From contig CANLNQ010000002.1 of assembly GCA_947492525.1 (NCBI GenBank), positions 299,538-361,453 on the forward strand: a DNA stretch of 61,916 nt, written 5' to 3'. This document shows positions 61,168 through 61,916 of this stretch, piece by piece. A program made the translations under genes and the position numbers. The stretch is from an uncultured Granulosicoccus sp. (GTDB taxonomy: Bacteria; Pseudomonadota; Gammaproteobacteria; Granulosicoccales; Granulosicoccaceae). Under the pieces are notes generated by a model that was not told the DNA's origin, did not search any database, and was given only the letters and a program-made list of their open reading frames with translations. Each line of letters starts with the position of its first letter. Position 1 is the first letter of the stretch.

Positions 61168-61866
61168 ATGGCAAAAGTCGTTTTCACACAGAAACCGGAT
61201 TCCATTTACGATGACCTACCTGAGGAGCATTATCATTTTCCGAAAACATACCTGAACCAGGTTCGACAGGCCATTGGCGATTGGGTGGTTTATTACCGTC
61301 CCAGACGAGGGAGTTCTACGAACTTGTTGCAGCCAGCCAGTTCTTACTTTGCGATTGCAAAGCTTGTAGGCATCATCGCAGATGCTGAAAACCCAGAGCT
61401 CTTCTATGCACAGATAACTGATTATCTGGAGTTCGACGACTCGGTATCCTTCCGGCGCGAAGAGGGGAGTTATGAAGCAACGCTCTTGAAGCCAGATGGC
61501 AGCATAAACAAGGGAGCCTTTGGTCGGTCTGTGCGAATTTTATCAGATGATGAGTTCGAGACGATCCTTCGGGCGGGTTTCGCTTCCGGACCCAGGCAAT
61601 GGGAGACTGTTTCGGATTACCCTGAAAGTACTGATGTTGATCGCCCACTGATCGAGCGTGTCAGCAGACGATACTTTCGCGATCGGCGCTTTCGTCTTGC
61701 TGTATGTGATGCTTATAGAAATACCTGCGCTATCACTGGCTTGGCTTTGATTAATGGCGGCGGTCGTCCAGAGGTGCAAGCTGCACACATACAGCCTGTT
61801 GAGCATCAAGGTCCTGATTCGATCAGGAACGGTCTCGCGCTCCCGAGTTCGACAGTTGCGAGCTGA
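61168..61866 (+). CDS. HNH restriction endonuclease, C-terminally truncated
   Basis: 232 aa. The N-terminal ~130 residues (HFPKTYLNQVRQAIGDWVVYYRPRRG...YFAIAKLVGI) form a conserved domain of HNH restriction endonucleases, probably a modified-base reader. The C-terminal HNH region starts CAITGLALINGGGRPEVQAAHIQPVEHQGPDSIRNGLAL, but instead of continuing into the Cys/His-rich end it switches to PSSTVAS and stops. Relatives extend further, so the HNH fold is cut short by a frameshift or junction. It sits 100 bp after mcrC in the same direction. Confidence 0.75.
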   Translation: MAKVVFTQKPDSIYDDLPEEHYHFPKTYLNQVRQAIGDWVVYYRPRRGSSTNLLQPASSYFAIAKLVGIIADAENPELFYAQITDYLEFDDSVSFRREEGSYEATLLKPDGSINKGAFGRSVRILSDDEFETILRAGFASGPRQWETVSDYPESTDVDRPLIERVSRRYFRDRRFRLAVCDAYRNTCAITGLALINGGGRPEVQAAHIQPVEHQGPDSIRNGLALPSSTVAS

Positions 61867-61916
61867 AAATGGCCGTTTTTGGTAGTATTTCCTAGAAGGA
61901 ATGCGGGCTGCAGGGG

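Overview
The window looks like a chromosomal stretch of a free-living, probably marine, heterotrophic gammaproteobacterium. This is an inference from content (H-NOX signalling, TAXI-TRAP and glutamate-type ABC uptake, formylglycine sulfatase, a B12 side-chain gene pair) and from the moderately GC-rich coding sequence; no rRNA, tRNA or marker gene is present to prove it.

Layout. 0-5.2 kb: a partial EF-hand protein divergent from an OmpR-type two-component pair, then a PduX-like L-threonine kinase and a CobD/HisC-like decarboxylase pair ending in a strong hairpin. 5.2-7.4 kb: a secreted animal-type haem peroxidase and a 9-bp tandem repeat. 7.8-10.8 kb: an H-NOX / sensor kinase / degenerate HD-GYP response-regulator operon. 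10.9-13.1 kb: a metallo-beta-lactamase-fold hydrolase followed by a small gene graveyard (UvrD-like helicase, HTH gene with an intact operator array, HipA scrap). 13.1-21.2 kb: a complete type I Wadjet plasmid-defence operon in the order jetC-jetA-jetB-jetD. 21.3-24.5 kb: a hipBA toxin-antitoxin module with a probably leaderless hipB, bracketed by duplicated ends of jetD and of a PQQ-type sugar dehydrogenase. 24.5-30.4 kb: a membrane protein, then a glutamate/aspartate-type ABC transporter with a CuyA/DcyD-type PLP lyase and a divergent LysR regulator.

30.6-39.1 kb: a second hipB with a gutted hipA, a PLD-nuclease/helicase (DUF3427 type), an AbiE-like toxin-antitoxin pair, remnants, and an AAA/DUF4143 ATPase. 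This cargo lies between two almost identical direct copies of a hipA 5' end. 39.1-44.6 kb: a LysR regulator divergent from a TAXI-TRAP transporter and sulfatase operon. 44.6-46.5 kb: decayed DUF1016 nuclease and SF1 helicase genes. 46.5-61.9 kb: a dense restriction island: hsdR - fic - hsdM - hsdS - Septu-like ATPase and HNH nuclease - mcrB - mcrC - a truncated HNH endonuclease.

How it fits together. Ordinary metabolic and signalling operons alternate with defence or toxin modules, and the joints carry scars: duplicated gene ends, truncated hipA copies and a four-copy dispersed element centred on two facing DnaA-box-like 9-mers (TTATCCACA / TGTGGATAA). The main unexplained signal is this border architecture. 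The individual systems are mostly recognisable, though several have unusual details: permuted Wadjet order, lost HD-GYP metal ligands, a Fic gene inside a type I restriction operon, and an A9 tract in hsdS.
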